From: Sphingomonadaceae bacterium
Lineage (GTDB): Bacteria; Pseudomonadota; Alphaproteobacteria; Sphingomonadales; Sphingomonadaceae
DNA: 64,000 bases
Assembly (NCBI GenBank): GCA_020850455.1
Contig: JADZEQ010000001.1
Span: forward strand, 186,001-250,000
Reading direction: 5' to 3'
Below, piece after piece: positions 54,434 to 63,284 of this stretch. The position numbers were made by a program, and so were the translations under genes. Under the pieces are notes generated by a model. The model made no database searches, had not been told where the DNA came from, and saw only the letters and a program-made list of their open reading frames with translations. Every line of letters begins with the position of its first letter. The stretch's first letter is position 1.

Positions 54434-54979
54434 TTACATAAATTGGTGATGTCCGCGCAATAATTGATAGGCATCGACCACCGCGCGCAGCCGCCCCTCC
54501 TGCCCACGGTCGCCCCCATTGCGGTCGGGGTGATATTGGCGCAGCAGCGCGGCATATGCTTGGCGCAGCGCGCGCCGGTCCGCATCGGTGCGCAGCCCCA
54601 AAAGGCGCAGCGCCGCCTTTTCCGCACGGGTAAAACGCGGGTCAGCCGTTGGTGCCGCGCGCTTTGGCCGCAGCGCCATGGCAGCGAGCGGGTCGGGCAT
54701 CGCCGCCCAGCGTGGCACATCCCCGCCGCCCAGATCGGCAAAGCGTCGCCCCGGCGTTTCCCACGCCGCCGCCGGCCCCTGCGCGGCGGAAATTTCGGCC
54801 GTGCTCATCCCCGCAAAATAATCAAAAGCCGCATTAAATTCGCGCACATGGGCAAGGCAGAAATATTGCCATTCCCCCGGCCCGTCGAAATCCGCGCGCA
54901 CGCCGCCCAATTTTGGCGCGCGATAGGGGGCGGGCGCACCGCACCCGTCGTGCGCACATATCGGCATATCCGCATCCAT
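54434..54979 (-). CDS. J-domain protein with N-terminal Cys-rich segment
   Basis: This 181-aa protein carries a C-terminal J domain (about residues 122-178: ALRLLGLRTDADRRALRQAYAALLRQYHPDRNGGDR, with HPD). Its N-terminal part has CAHDGCGAPAPYRAPK and QYFCLAHVREFNAAFDYF, a possible zinc site, followed by a WETPGRRFADLGG stretch. It is a conserved-looking orphan co-chaperone, not DnaJ itself, since it lacks the G/F region and the CxxCxGxG fingers. It presumably stimulates DnaK for a specific client. Confidence 0.85.
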   Translation of the reverse strand: MDADMPICAHDGCGAPAPYRAPKLGGVRADFDGPGEWQYFCLAHVREFNAAFDYFAGMSTAEISAAQGPAAAWETPGRRFADLGGGDVPRWAAMPDPLAAMALRPKRAAPTADPRFTRAEKAALRLLGLRTDADRRALRQAYAALLRQYHPDRNGGDRGQEGRLRAVVDAYQLLRGHHQFM

Positions 54980-55030
54980 CGCCGCGCGGCATATCCCCAG
55001 CCTATGGGCTAGACAAGCCGCAGTCGCGGT

Positions 55031-55546
55031 TCAGATTTCCCAGCAGAAATTAAAACTGTGTCCGGGCGGGGCCATGATCCATTCGGCCTGCAGCGCCGAA
55101 ATGCGCGCCCGAATGGCAAGCACGCTGGCATCGCTTAGTTCGGGCAAGGGGACATGGCTGGCTTCGCACCCCGCGCGCGCCACTTCGCGCAACGTTTCGC
55201 CGTCGCTACCGCCCGACCAATGGTCCGCCTCAAACACTTCGACGATACGTTCGGCCTGCAACAGTTCGACAATCGCCGGGTCGGGCTGTTCGGCGCGATT
55301 GGCGCTGGCATGGCCCCCGGCCTTGGCGATGTCCTGCACCTGTGCGGGGTCAACCCCCTTGGCGACCATGCCCCAGAAACCGTTCGCCATGTCGAGGCAG
55401 TCTTCGACGAAATAATGAATCGCGTCGTGCGGCAATAAGCCCTTTTTTGGAAAATCACTTTGTGCCACCGTGCCGTCCGACCGCACGATGTGTAAAGCGT
55501 CGCAGCGCTCCCCCTTGGTGATGCTGACTTGCATGGCGCGCCGCAT
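55031..55546 (-). CDS. Conserved-looking protein of unknown function
   Basis: This 171-aa protein reads VSITKGERCDALHIVRSDGTVAQSDFPKKGLLPHDAIHYFVEDCLDMANGFWGMVAKG, then a helical, acidic region and FNFCWEI at the end. No signal or membrane segment is seen. No family was recognised. Codon use and base composition match its neighbours, and it is divergent from bolA with only 27 bases between, so the promoters overlap. ATG 55534 is an alternative start. Confidence 0.7.
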   Translation of the reverse strand: MRRAMQVSITKGERCDALHIVRSDGTVAQSDFPKKGLLPHDAIHYFVEDCLDMANGFWGMVAKGVDPAQVQDIAKAGGHASANRAEQPDPAIVELLQAERIVEVFEADHWSGGSDGETLREVARAGCEASHVPLPELSDASVLAIRARISALQAEWIMAPPGHSFNFCWEI

Positions 55547-55573
55547 GACAGAAAAAGGTTAAAAAGAAAAGAC

Positions 55574-55852
55574 ATGGCCCAAAAAGGACAAATTGCCACC
55601 GAAATGGAAAGACTATTGCAAAGCGCATTTTCACCATCATTTCTGGCAGTCATCAACGACAGCGGCAAACATCGCGGCCACAGCGGCGATGATGGTTCGG
55701 GCGAAAGTCATTTCACTGTGGATATAGTTGCCGATATTTTTGCCGGGCGTTCGCGCGTCGAACGACAAAGGATGATCAACAAGGCCTTGGGCGATTTGCC
55801 CGGCCAGCGCGTCCATGCACTGTCGATCCGCGCCCGCGCACCGGGCGAATGA
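55574..55852 (+). CDS. BolA family protein
   Basis: This 92-aa protein contains QIATEMERLLQSAFSPSFLAVINDSGKHRGH and the BolA core ESHFTVDIVADIFAGRSRVERQRMINKALGDLPGQRVHALSIRARAP, with the conserved His of the HF motif. BolA proteins pair with monothiol glutaredoxins to handle Fe-S clusters. ATG 55574 is preferred over the 55529 start, which adds a tail without homology. It is ATGA-coupled to the SRPBCC gene. Confidence 0.92.
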   Translation: MAQKGQIATEMERLLQSAFSPSFLAVINDSGKHRGHSGDDGSGESHFTVDIVADIFAGRSRVERQRMINKALGDLPGQRVHALSIRARAPGE

Positions 55853-56316
55853 CGCGCCAGCGGCTTCACCTGCGCTTTGAATCGCGCCTGAACGCCGCAC
55901 CGCAAGAAATTTGGGATGCGGCGATGACGCTGCGCGGCATCAATGCAGAGGCCATGCCGATTTTCCGCATGACCCACCCGGCAGAAATTGGGGCGATGAC
56001 CGATGCGCCCTTTTGCCCCGGCAAAAAAATCTTCCACAGCCGGGTGCTGGCGCTGGGCTTTATCCCCTTTGACTGGACCGACCTGACATTGGTCGAATAT
56101 GTCGATGGGCAATATTTCCTCGAACAATCGCCGATGGGTTCGATGCATTATTGGCAGCATCGCCGCACTATCCGCCCCGATGGCAATGGTGCCCATTTGG
56201 TCGATGAATTAAGCTTCACCCCCAAAATGCCCGCCGCTATCGCCCGCCCGTTCATCGCGCTCGCCTTTTGGAACCGGCACCGCAATTTGCGCCGCCGCTG
56301 GGGCCAACAAATGTAA
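55849..56316 (+). CDS. SRPBCC-like protein
   Basis: This 155-aa protein begins LRFESRLNAAPQEIWDAAMTLRGINAEAMPIFRMT. Later blocks are SRVLALGFIPFDWTDLTLVEYVDGQYFLEQSPMGSMHYWQHRRTI and VDELSFTPKMPAAIARPFIALAFWNRHRNLRRRWG. This is a START/SRPBCC-like fold of the kind annotated as polyketide cyclase/dehydrase-related. Its ligand is unknown. It overlaps the bolA stop and its 3' end is a short gap from an alpha/beta hydrolase gene. Confidence 0.8.
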   Translation: MTRQRLHLRFESRLNAAPQEIWDAAMTLRGINAEAMPIFRMTHPAEIGAMTDAPFCPGKKIFHSRVLALGFIPFDWTDLTLVEYVDGQYFLEQSPMGSMHYWQHRRTIRPDGNGAHLVDELSFTPKMPAAIARPFIALAFWNRHRNLRRRWGQQM

Positions 56317-56383
56317 ATCGCTTGACCGCCTGCCCACAATCAACACTATGCGTGCCGATATATGGACAATGGAGGAACAGGCG

Positions 56384-57316
56384 ATGATCGGCGATTTTGA
56401 ACAGCAGCGCGTGGCGCTGGCGACCGGGGTTGAACTGGATGTCGTCGATCTGGGGCCGCGCGATGCCCCGGCGCTCATCTTCCTCCACGGTTTTCCCGAA
56501 TCGCACCGCACATGGCGGCACCAATTGCAGCATTTGTCGGCGCGCTATCGGTGCATCGCGCCCGACCAGCGCGGCTATTGCGGTTCCTCCAAACCGGCGG
56601 AGGTCAGCGCTTATTCGGTCGATAAATTGACGGCGGATATTTTCGCGCTCGCCGATGCCTTGGGGGTGCAGCAATTTACCATCGTCGGGCATGACTGGGG
56701 CGGCGCAATTGCGTGGAGCGTCGCGCTCCACGGACAGGCGGGTGCGCCCAACCCCGCCTTTGCCGGGCGCGTCACCCGCGCCATCATCGCCAATGCGCCG
56801 CACCCATTTTTGTTCCAGCGTCTGCTGTTTGAAGATCCGGTGCAGCGCGCAGCAAGCCAATATATCCGCGTTTTCCGCGATACGGCCAATGATGATCTTA
56901 TCCGCGACAAGGGGATTGCCGGCATATTGGGCAAGGCCTTTGCCGGGCGCGCGCCAAGCGGCGGCTTGCAGCCGGTCGACGAACTCGACCGACAGCTCAA
57001 AAATTGGGAGGATCGCGACGCCTGTTTCGGCATGCTCAACTGGTATCGCGCATCGCCGATGCACGTACCGGCGATGGATGAAGACCCGCCGCGCCCGCCG
57101 CATCTGGATGCGCCCATCCCCCCGCTCCATATGCCGACGCTCGTCATCTGGGCGATGGATGATCAGGCGCTGCCACCGTGCAATTTGCGCGGCATGGCCG
57201 AATGTATCCCCGATTTGCAGATAGAGGAAGTCAGCGGCTGTGGCCATTTTGTGCCATGGGAAGCGCCCGACACGGTCAATGCCGCGGTGGATGGCTTTCT
57301 GGCGCGCACCGCATGA
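56384..57316 (+). CDS. Alpha/beta hydrolase, epoxide-hydrolase-like
   Basis: This 310-aa enzyme has the oxyanion motif FLHGFPESHRTWRHQL, DQRGYCGSSKP, the nucleophile motif TIVGHDWGGAIAWSVAL (Asp nucleophile, as in epoxide hydrolases and haloalkane dehalogenases), the acid region WAMDDQAL and the His in SGCGHFVPWEAPD. It is probably an epoxide hydrolase; the cap region does not allow a substrate guess. ATG 56384 has GGAGG eight bases upstream, better than 56348 or 56369. ATGA coupling links it to the LtrA-like gene. Confidence 0.9.
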   Translation: MIGDFEQQRVALATGVELDVVDLGPRDAPALIFLHGFPESHRTWRHQLQHLSARYRCIAPDQRGYCGSSKPAEVSAYSVDKLTADIFALADALGVQQFTIVGHDWGGAIAWSVALHGQAGAPNPAFAGRVTRAIIANAPHPFLFQRLLFEDPVQRAASQYIRVFRDTANDDLIRDKGIAGILGKAFAGRAPSGGLQPVDELDRQLKNWEDRDACFGMLNWYRASPMHVPAMDEDPPRPPHLDAPIPPLHMPTLVIWAMDDQALPPCNLRGMAECIPDLQIEEVSGCGHFVPWEAPDTVNAAVDGFLARTA

Positions 57317-58584
57317 CGGCCAAGGGTGCTGGGACCGCAACCTCGCTGCTGCGCGCCAGCCATGGCGGGCATCAGCCGGTCGGCTTTGCCGAGCTATTCT
57401 TTGATCTCGTCTATGTCTTTGCGATAACCCAATTGTCGCATTTCTGGCTGGCACACCATGATGCAGCAGGCGTGCTGCAATTTGCCATCCTGTTCCTCAG
57501 CATCTGGTGGGCGTGGATTTTCATGGTCTGGACGACCAATTGGCTCGACCCCGACCGCGCCAAAGTGCGGCTGATGATCTTCCTTGTCATGGGTTGCGGC
57601 TTGGTGATCAGCGCCGCCGTCCCACAAGCGTTTGGCGCGCGCGCCTTGCCCTTTGTTGGTGCCTATATCGCGCTCCAGACGCTGCGCTGTTTGTGGATTG
57701 CATGGGTGACGCGCGAACGCCCCGGCCTGTCGCGCAACATGTTGCGCGCGGCCATCTGGTTTCTTTTTTCCGCGCCCTTCTGGCTCGCTGGCGTCTGGGT
57801 GACGGGGGCGAACCGCACCCTATTCTGGCTGGCAGCGATTGCCATTGAATATGTAGCGCCGGTGCTGCTGTTCCATGTGCCGGGGCTCGGCAAATCAACC
57901 ACCAGCGATTTTCAGGTAGCGGGCGGGCATATGGCCGAACGCTGCGCCCTGTTCATCATCATTGCGCTGGGCGAAGGGATTTTGCTGACCGGCGCGACCT
58001 TTGCCGACCAAAGCTGGACGCCAACCTCCATTGCCGCCTTTGCCGTCGCGCTCTTTGGCAGCATCGCCATGTGGTGGGTTTATTTCGACATCGGCATGCA
58101 GCGGGCGAGCGACCATATCGCGCAGCATGCCGACAGCGGGCGGGTGGCGCGCTATGCCTATACCTACCTCCATATGCCGATATGCGCAGGGATTGTCCTG
58201 TGCGCAGCGGCGGATGAAATGCTGCTCGCCCACCCGACCCACCATGCCGAACCCTTGTTCATCGGCACTTTATTGGGCGGCATAGCCCTCTTCCTCGTCG
58301 GCACGATGTTCTTCAAACGGGCAACCAGCGGTCGGCCATGGCTGCCGCTGTCGCATGGGGTGGGGATGCTCCTCCTCCTCCTATTGGCCGTCTGGGGCCT
58401 CCTCGCCCCGCCAAGTGCGCTGGCCATTGCAGCGGCCAGCGCCGCCATTTTGGCGATTGTCGCGCTCTGGGAATGGGGCAGCCATAATGGTGGCTGGCGC
58501 GAACGCGGTTTTTGGACGCCCCGATGGGCGGTGCGCCGCGCCCAAATGGCACAGCAGGCCGCCGACACAAAGCCCCCCGCCTGA
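57313..58584 (+). CDS. LtrA-like low-temperature-requirement membrane protein
   Basis: This 423-aa integral membrane protein has about 11-12 hydrophobic segments. The family signature VGFAELFFDLVYVFAITQLSHFWL is near the N-terminus, with IWWAWIFMVWTTNWLDPDR and GGHMAERCALFIIIALGEGILLTG further on. LtrA was named from Listeria growth at low temperature; its biochemical role is not established. The cytoplasmic C-terminal tail is short and basic. ATG 57313 overlaps the hydrolase stop. Confidence 0.9.
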   Translation: MTAKGAGTATSLLRASHGGHQPVGFAELFFDLVYVFAITQLSHFWLAHHDAAGVLQFAILFLSIWWAWIFMVWTTNWLDPDRAKVRLMIFLVMGCGLVISAAVPQAFGARALPFVGAYIALQTLRCLWIAWVTRERPGLSRNMLRAAIWFLFSAPFWLAGVWVTGANRTLFWLAAIAIEYVAPVLLFHVPGLGKSTTSDFQVAGGHMAERCALFIIIALGEGILLTGATFADQSWTPTSIAAFAVALFGSIAMWWVYFDIGMQRASDHIAQHADSGRVARYAYTYLHMPICAGIVLCAAADEMLLAHPTHHAEPLFIGTLLGGIALFLVGTMFFKRATSGRPWLPLSHGVGMLLLLLLAVWGLLAPPSALAIAAASAAILAIVALWEWGSHNGGWRERGFWTPRWAVRRAQMAQQAADTKPPA

Positions 58585-59682
58585 TCAGCCCAGCCAGCTA
58601 ACCACCGCACCATGCGGATGCGCGGTGGCGAGCGTTGCCGGCGCGCCCGCCGCATCGCCGGCGGCATTGGGCCAGTGGCGCACGACCAGTTCATGGACAT
58701 GGGTATCGCGGTTCGCCTCCACCGCCACCCACGCCAGCGGTCGGTCGGCGCTGGCCGCCGCGCCTGCAGCCTCCATCGCAGCGGTGATGCGCGCTTGCTC
58801 TGCCGCGCCCACATATTGCCAGACTATCGAATGGAGGAGGATGCGGCTCACCCCCGCCGCTTGCGGCTTGGCCAATTGCTGTTCGACAAAATCGGCCGCC
58901 GCCATCTCGACTATTTGGGGGGGCTGCTGCGTGGCCGCGGCGATCGCCGCATCGATGCGCGCGAAACGCACCTTATGTTCGGGCCAGACATAGGCTTTGA
59001 GCCGCATCGCCTGCGCCGGGTCGGTCAGGTCGACCGGCGCAACATCGCAGCCGATGGTATCGATTATCCTTATCGCATGATCGGGCGGCGGTGGCCCCTG
59101 CCATTCGGGGGCAAAGGCAATCGCGCCCGGCTCTGGCCCCACCTGCACCCCGCCCAGATTATAATGGTAGCGCGCGAGCATCAGGTTGATCCCGGCGCTC
59201 GACCCGATTTCCAGACAGGAAAATAGGGGCGGCAGGCCTTGATCCGCCAGCCAGAGCATCGCCGCGATAAAATTGGCGCTCCGTCCTGCTTCATTGGTTT
59301 GCGGCGGGCCATCGAGCCATGGCATTAATATGTCATCATGATCGGCGATAACCGCCGCGACAATCGCCGCATCCGCCACCCCCGGCGCATCGGCGTAAAT
59401 CGGCGCAAGGCGCGCTTCTGCGCCCGCCAAATGCAGCGCGTGCAGTCCGCCCGCCGCGCGTAGCGGCAGGGCATCGGCGAGCGGCGCGCCCGCCCAATCG
59501 CGCATCGCCTGCAAAAAGCGGCTGGGCATATCCCCCGCGATGCACGCGCCGAGCGCCGCGCAAATCCGCGCGGTGACCGGCGCGCCACTGTTCTGGCAAT
59601 AGGCGACCTGATTGGCAAAAGCGGTGGTTACCGCATCGCGACCGGTCGCGTTGATGTCGATGGGCATATATTTCTGGGTCAT
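58585..59682 (-). CDS. DUF2332 family protein
   Basis: This 365-aa protein starts MTQKYMPIDI after AGGAG. It contains AFANQVAYCQNSGAPVTARICAALG, FSCLEIGSSAGINLMLARYHYNL (a SAM-methyltransferase-like glycine loop) and GCDVAPVDLTDP. ILLHSIVWQYVGAAEQARI and WVAVEANRDTHVHELVVRHWP complete the DUF2332 pattern. The family is methyltransferase-like but unassigned. It is cytoplasmic. It is convergent with the LtrA-like gene and divergent from hisG. Confidence 0.87.
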   Translation of the reverse strand: MTQKYMPIDINATGRDAVTTAFANQVAYCQNSGAPVTARICAALGACIAGDMPSRFLQAMRDWAGAPLADALPLRAAGGLHALHLAGAEARLAPIYADAPGVADAAIVAAVIADHDDILMPWLDGPPQTNEAGRSANFIAAMLWLADQGLPPLFSCLEIGSSAGINLMLARYHYNLGGVQVGPEPGAIAFAPEWQGPPPPDHAIRIIDTIGCDVAPVDLTDPAQAMRLKAYVWPEHKVRFARIDAAIAAATQQPPQIVEMAAADFVEQQLAKPQAAGVSRILLHSIVWQYVGAAEQARITAAMEAAGAAASADRPLAWVAVEANRDTHVHELVVRHWPNAAGDAAGAPATLATAHPHGAVVSWLG

Positions 59683-59776
59683 GGCCTGCTCCTTCCATCC
59701 ATGAAAACCCAAACCACGGGCTTATATGCGTGTTGCCTTGCCCTTTTGGCCCGTGCCGCTTAAAGCCGCGCGCGCC

Positions 59777-60421
59777 ATGGCCGCTCCGCTAATCTTTGCC
59801 CTGCCCAAGGGCCGCATCCTTGATGAGGCATTGCCGCTGCTTGCACAAGCGGGCATCCGGCCCGACAAGGATTTTTTCGACAAAGACAGCCGCGCGCTGA
59901 CCTTTGCCACCGACAATGCCGACATCCGCATCATCCGCGTGCGCGCCTTTGACGTTGCAACCTTTGTCGCGCATGGCGCGGCGCATATCGGCATCGTCGG
60001 ATCGGATGTTATCGACGAATTTGCCTATAGCGAGATTTACGCACCGGTCGCGCTCGACATCGGTCATTGCCGCATCTCGCTCGCCGAGCCAGAGGGGCTG
60101 GTCGACACCCCGGCGAGCCATATGCGCATCGCCACCAAATATCCCGCAATCACCCGCGCCTATTTCGCGGCGCGCGGGGTGCAGGCCGAATGTGTGAAGC
60201 TGAACGGCGCGATGGAAATTGCCCCGCAATTGGGGCTGGCCAGCCGGATTGTTGACCTTGTTTCCTCTGGCCGGACACTCAGGGAAAATGGGCTGGTCGA
60301 ACGGGCGGTGTTGGCCGAAGTGTCGGCGCGCCTCATCACCAATCGCACCGCCTTCAAATGCGACGCGCGGGTGCGCGATCTGGTGGATCGCTTCAGGGAA
60401 TATGCGCTTGCAACGGCTTGA
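59777..60421 (+). CDS. hisG: ATP phosphoribosyltransferase, short form
   Basis: This 214-aa enzyme commits ATP and PRPP to histidine synthesis. Motifs are [103 protein letters not shown]. It lacks the C-terminal regulatory domain, so it is the short HisGS, which needs the HisZ regulatory subunit; hisZ is not in this window. ATG 59777 (MAAPLIF) is preferred. hisD overlaps by 20 bases. Confidence 0.96.
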   Translation: MAAPLIFALPKGRILDEALPLLAQAGIRPDKDFFDKDSRALTFATDNADIRIIRVRAFDVATFVAHGAAHIGIVGSDVIDEFAYSEIYAPVALDIGHCRISLAEPEGLVDTPASHMRIATKYPAITRAYFAARGVQAECVKLNGAMEIAPQLGLASRIVDLVSSGRTLRENGLVERAVLAEVSARLITNRTAFKCDARVRDLVDRFREYALATA

Positions 60422-61688
60422 TGCCCGTTCGCGCGATTTCGCGCGTGACTTTGCCGCACTGGTCGCGGCGCGGCGCGATGTCGATGCAGATCTAGCCGCC
60501 GATGTTCGCGCGATTATCACCACGGTCGCCGCGCAAGGGGACGCGGCGCTGCTTGACTATACCCGCCGTTTCGACGGGCATGACCTGCCGCTATCCATCC
60601 CGCTTGCCGATTGCACGGACGCGCTCGCAACGCTCGACGCTGGCTTGCGCGATGCGCTCGAACTGGCGGCGCAGCGGATAGAAGATTGGCACATGCGCCA
60701 GCGCCCCGCCGACCATATGCATGTCGATGATGCGGGGGTGCGGCTCGGCGCGCGGTGGACCAGCGTCGATGCGGCGGGGGTTTATGTGCCGGGCGGGCGG
60801 GCGGCTTACCCCTCCTCCGTGCTCATGAACCTCATCCCCGCGCGCGTCGCCGGGGTTGCGCGGCGGGTGATGGTAACGCCGACCCCCGGCGGTGTGCCCA
60901 ACCCCCTCGTCCTTGCCGCCGCAGCATTGGGCGGCGCGACCGAAGTATGGCGCGTTGGCGGCGCACAGGCGATTGCCGCGCTCGCCCACGGGACATCATC
61001 CATCGCGCCGGTGGACGTCATCACCGGCCCCGGCAACGCCTGGGTGGCGGAGGCAAAGCGCCAGCTTTTCGGACGTGTCGGCATCGACATGGTGGCTGGC
61101 CCATCCGAAATATTGGTGGTGGCGGACAGACGCAATGACCCACGCTGGATTGCCGCCGACCTCCTCTCCCAAGCCGAACATGACCCGACCAGCCAATCGA
61201 TTTTGATCTGCGATGATGCCGCCTTTGCCGATGCGGTCGCGGCGCAGATTGCCGCGATCATCCCGACGCTGGCCACCGCCGCCAGCGCGCGCGCCAGTTG
61301 GGACGCGCATGGTGCCATCATCCTAGTCCCCGACCTTGGCGATGCCGCGCCGCTCATCAACGCGCTCGCGCCCGAACATCTGCAATTGGCCATGGAAATG
61401 GACGCGGCAGAGGCAGTTTTTGCGGCGGTGCGCCATGCAGGGTCGGTCTTTCTGGGGCGGATGACCCCCGAAGCGATTGGCGATTATGTCGCTGGCCCCA
61501 ACCATGTGCTGCCAACCGCGCGCAGTGCGCGTTTTTCCTCTGGCCTGTCGGTGCTCGATTTTATGAAGCGCACCAGCTTTATCGCGCTCGATGCTGGTGC
61601 ATTGGGTGCCATTGGCCCGGCGGCGGTTGCGCTTGCCGAGGCGGAGGGGTTGCCCGCCCATGCGCTGAGCGTCGCCCAACGTCTTTGA
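60402..61688 (+). CDS. hisD: Histidinol dehydrogenase
   Basis: This 428-aa zinc enzyme oxidises histidinol to histidine in two steps. Blocks include [87 protein letters not shown] (zinc/active-site His) and [30 protein letters not shown] 60402 lies inside hisG after an AGGGA site; a TTG six bases on is possible. It forms hisG-hisD with nusB next. Confidence 0.96.
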   Translation: MRLQRLDARSRDFARDFAALVAARRDVDADLAADVRAIITTVAAQGDAALLDYTRRFDGHDLPLSIPLADCTDALATLDAGLRDALELAAQRIEDWHMRQRPADHMHVDDAGVRLGARWTSVDAAGVYVPGGRAAYPSSVLMNLIPARVAGVARRVMVTPTPGGVPNPLVLAAAALGGATEVWRVGGAQAIAALAHGTSSIAPVDVITGPGNAWVAEAKRQLFGRVGIDMVAGPSEILVVADRRNDPRWIAADLLSQAEHDPTSQSILICDDAAFADAVAAQIAAIIPTLATAASARASWDAHGAIILVPDLGDAAPLINALAPEHLQLAMEMDAAEAVFAAVRHAGSVFLGRMTPEAIGDYVAGPNHVLPTARSARFSSGLSVLDFMKRTSFIALDAGALGAIGPAAVALAEAEGLPAHALSVAQRL

Positions 61689-61751
61689 CTTACTCAACTT
61701 TGACTGGCCGCGCTTTGACTTAAGGGGCGCTTGCGCTTAGGGGCGGGCGCC

Positions 61752-62246
61752 ATGAGCGACAAGCAAAAACCCGCCAAATCCCGCAACAACGCGCGCGCGC
61801 GCAGCCGTTCGGCGGCGCGCCTTGCCGCGGTGCAGGCATTGTTCCAGCATGAGATGGAAAATACCCCCATCGCCCCCCTGCTGCACGAATTCCACCAGCA
61901 TCGGCTCGGCTCCACCATCGACGATGAAAGCTTTGATGATGCGACCTACGCCGATGCAGAGGTTGATTTTTTTGATGATCTGGTGCGCGGCACGATCAGC
62001 CGGATTGCCGATGTCGATGCTGCGGTAAGCGAGAAATTGAGCGCCAATTGGAACCTCACCCGCCTCGACAAAACATTAAAGGCGGTGCTGCGGGTTGGCT
62101 GTTATGAATTAATGGCGCGCAGCGATGTGCCGACCCCTGCGGTCATCAGCGAATATGTGGAGGTTGCCAAGGCGTTCGACGCGACGCGGGAGGCAGGCTT
62201 TATCAACGGCGTGCTCGACGCCATCGCGCATGAGGTGCGCGGCTGA
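61752..62246 (+). CDS. nusB: Transcription antitermination protein NusB
   Basis: This 164-aa RNA-binding protein pairs with NusE (S10) at boxA for rRNA antitermination. It has RSAARLAAVQALFQHEME, YADAEVDFFDDLVRGTISRIADVDAAVSEKLSANWNLTRLDKTLKAVLRVGCYEL and FINGVLDAIAHEVR, the NusB blocks. The basic N-terminal tail is normal in alphaproteobacteria. ATG 61752 is used. The stop overlaps the presumed thiL start (CTGA). Confidence 0.95.
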   Translation: MSDKQKPAKSRNNARARSRSAARLAAVQALFQHEMENTPIAPLLHEFHQHRLGSTIDDESFDDATYADAEVDFFDDLVRGTISRIADVDAAVSEKLSANWNLTRLDKTLKAVLRVGCYELMARSDVPTPAVISEYVEVAKAFDATREAGFINGVLDAIAHEVRG

Positions 62247-63148
62247 GCGCCGAATCCGACTTTATCGCCGCACTGCGCGGCATGGCGCGTTCGGGCGAAG
62301 CGCGCGGCTTGGCCGATGATGTCGCCTTATTCGGCGATATCATCCTCACCCACGATCAAATGGTCGAAGGGGTGCATTATTTGCCCGATGCGGACCCGGC
62401 GGATGTTGCGTGGAAATTGGTGGCGCGCAACCTGTCCGATTTGGCGGCAAAGGGGGCAGAACCACTTGGCGCGCTGCTCGGCTACACCCTCTCCGACCCC
62501 CAATGGGACGCGCGTTTTGCCGATGGGCTGGCCGCAGCATTTGACGCGATGGGCGGCGCATTATGGGGCGGCGATACCAGCCGCGCCCCACAAATTGCGG
62601 GCGGCACGGGCGGACGGGTTTTCGGCATGACAATGGTCGGGCGGGCAAGCCACCTGCCCATCCCGGCGCGCAGCGGCGCGCGGGCGGGCGATGCTTTATG
62701 GCTGGCGGGCAGCATCGGGGCGGCGCATGCCGGCTTTGTCGCGCTAACCCAAGATCGCGACGCCTGCGGCCCCCATGCCACGGGCGGGGCGGTCAATGCC
62801 TTTTTGCGCCCCACCCCCCTGTTGGCAGAGGGGGCGGCGCTCGCCCCCATAGTCCATGCGATGATGGATGTGTCCGATGGCTTGCTGCTCGACACGGCGC
62901 GCATGGCGGCGGCGAGCGGGGTTAGCATCAACCTCTCCCGCGCGGCCATCCCCCTCCACCCCGCTGCCATAGATGCCGATGCCGCGATGCGTTGGGGGGA
63001 TGATTATGCCCTGCTCTTTGCCCTGCCCGCCGACATAGCGCCGCCGGTCAGCGCGCACAGGATTGGCGATATTTCCGCTGCGGGCGGCGGGGCATTGCTG
63101 CTCGACGGACATGCGGTTGCGCCCGATAATCTTGGTTGGGAACATTAG
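62243..63148 (+). CDS. thiL: Thiamine-monophosphate kinase, probably started at a CTG codon
   Basis: This protein of about 301 aa phosphorylates thiamine monophosphate to the diphosphate. Conserved parts are LADDVALFGDIILTHDQMVEGVHYL, WKLVARNLSDLAAKGAEPLGALLGYTLS, MDVSDGLLLDTARMA and WGDDYALLFALP. The first ATG (62282) would remove SAESDFIAALRG, which matches the usual ThiL N-terminus (E.FIAAL). No ATG, GTG or TTG is available for it. CTG 62243 has GAGGTG five bases before it and overlaps the nusB stop. An annotation starting at 62282 would be the conventional choice. Confidence 0.88.
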   Translation: MSAESDFIAALRGMARSGEARGLADDVALFGDIILTHDQMVEGVHYLPDADPADVAWKLVARNLSDLAAKGAEPLGALLGYTLSDPQWDARFADGLAAAFDAMGGALWGGDTSRAPQIAGGTGGRVFGMTMVGRASHLPIPARSGARAGDALWLAGSIGAAHAGFVALTQDRDACGPHATGGAVNAFLRPTPLLAEGAALAPIVHAMMDVSDGLLLDTARMAAASGVSINLSRAAIPLHPAAIDADAAMRWGDDYALLFALPADIAPPVSAHRIGDISAAGGGALLLDGHAVAPDNLGWEH

Positions 63149-63284
63149 GGTAAACCCCGCGCGCTTTTGCTTGCCCTTTCATCGACTTGGCCTTAGCGAT
63201 GGCCGCCTTATCGGGGCGATGGGTAAAAAGCGGGGCTTTTAGCATCCAAACCCCCATGCACATAAAGGGAGGAACAAGGGTCCG
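63149..63284. other. Intergenic leader of hppA
   Basis: This 136-base gap has an ACCCCGC/GCGGGG pair that could bring its two ends together over a loop of about 65 bases, and a GGGAGGAACAAGG ribosome-binding region before hppA. No gene or known riboswitch is recognised. Confidence 0.4.
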
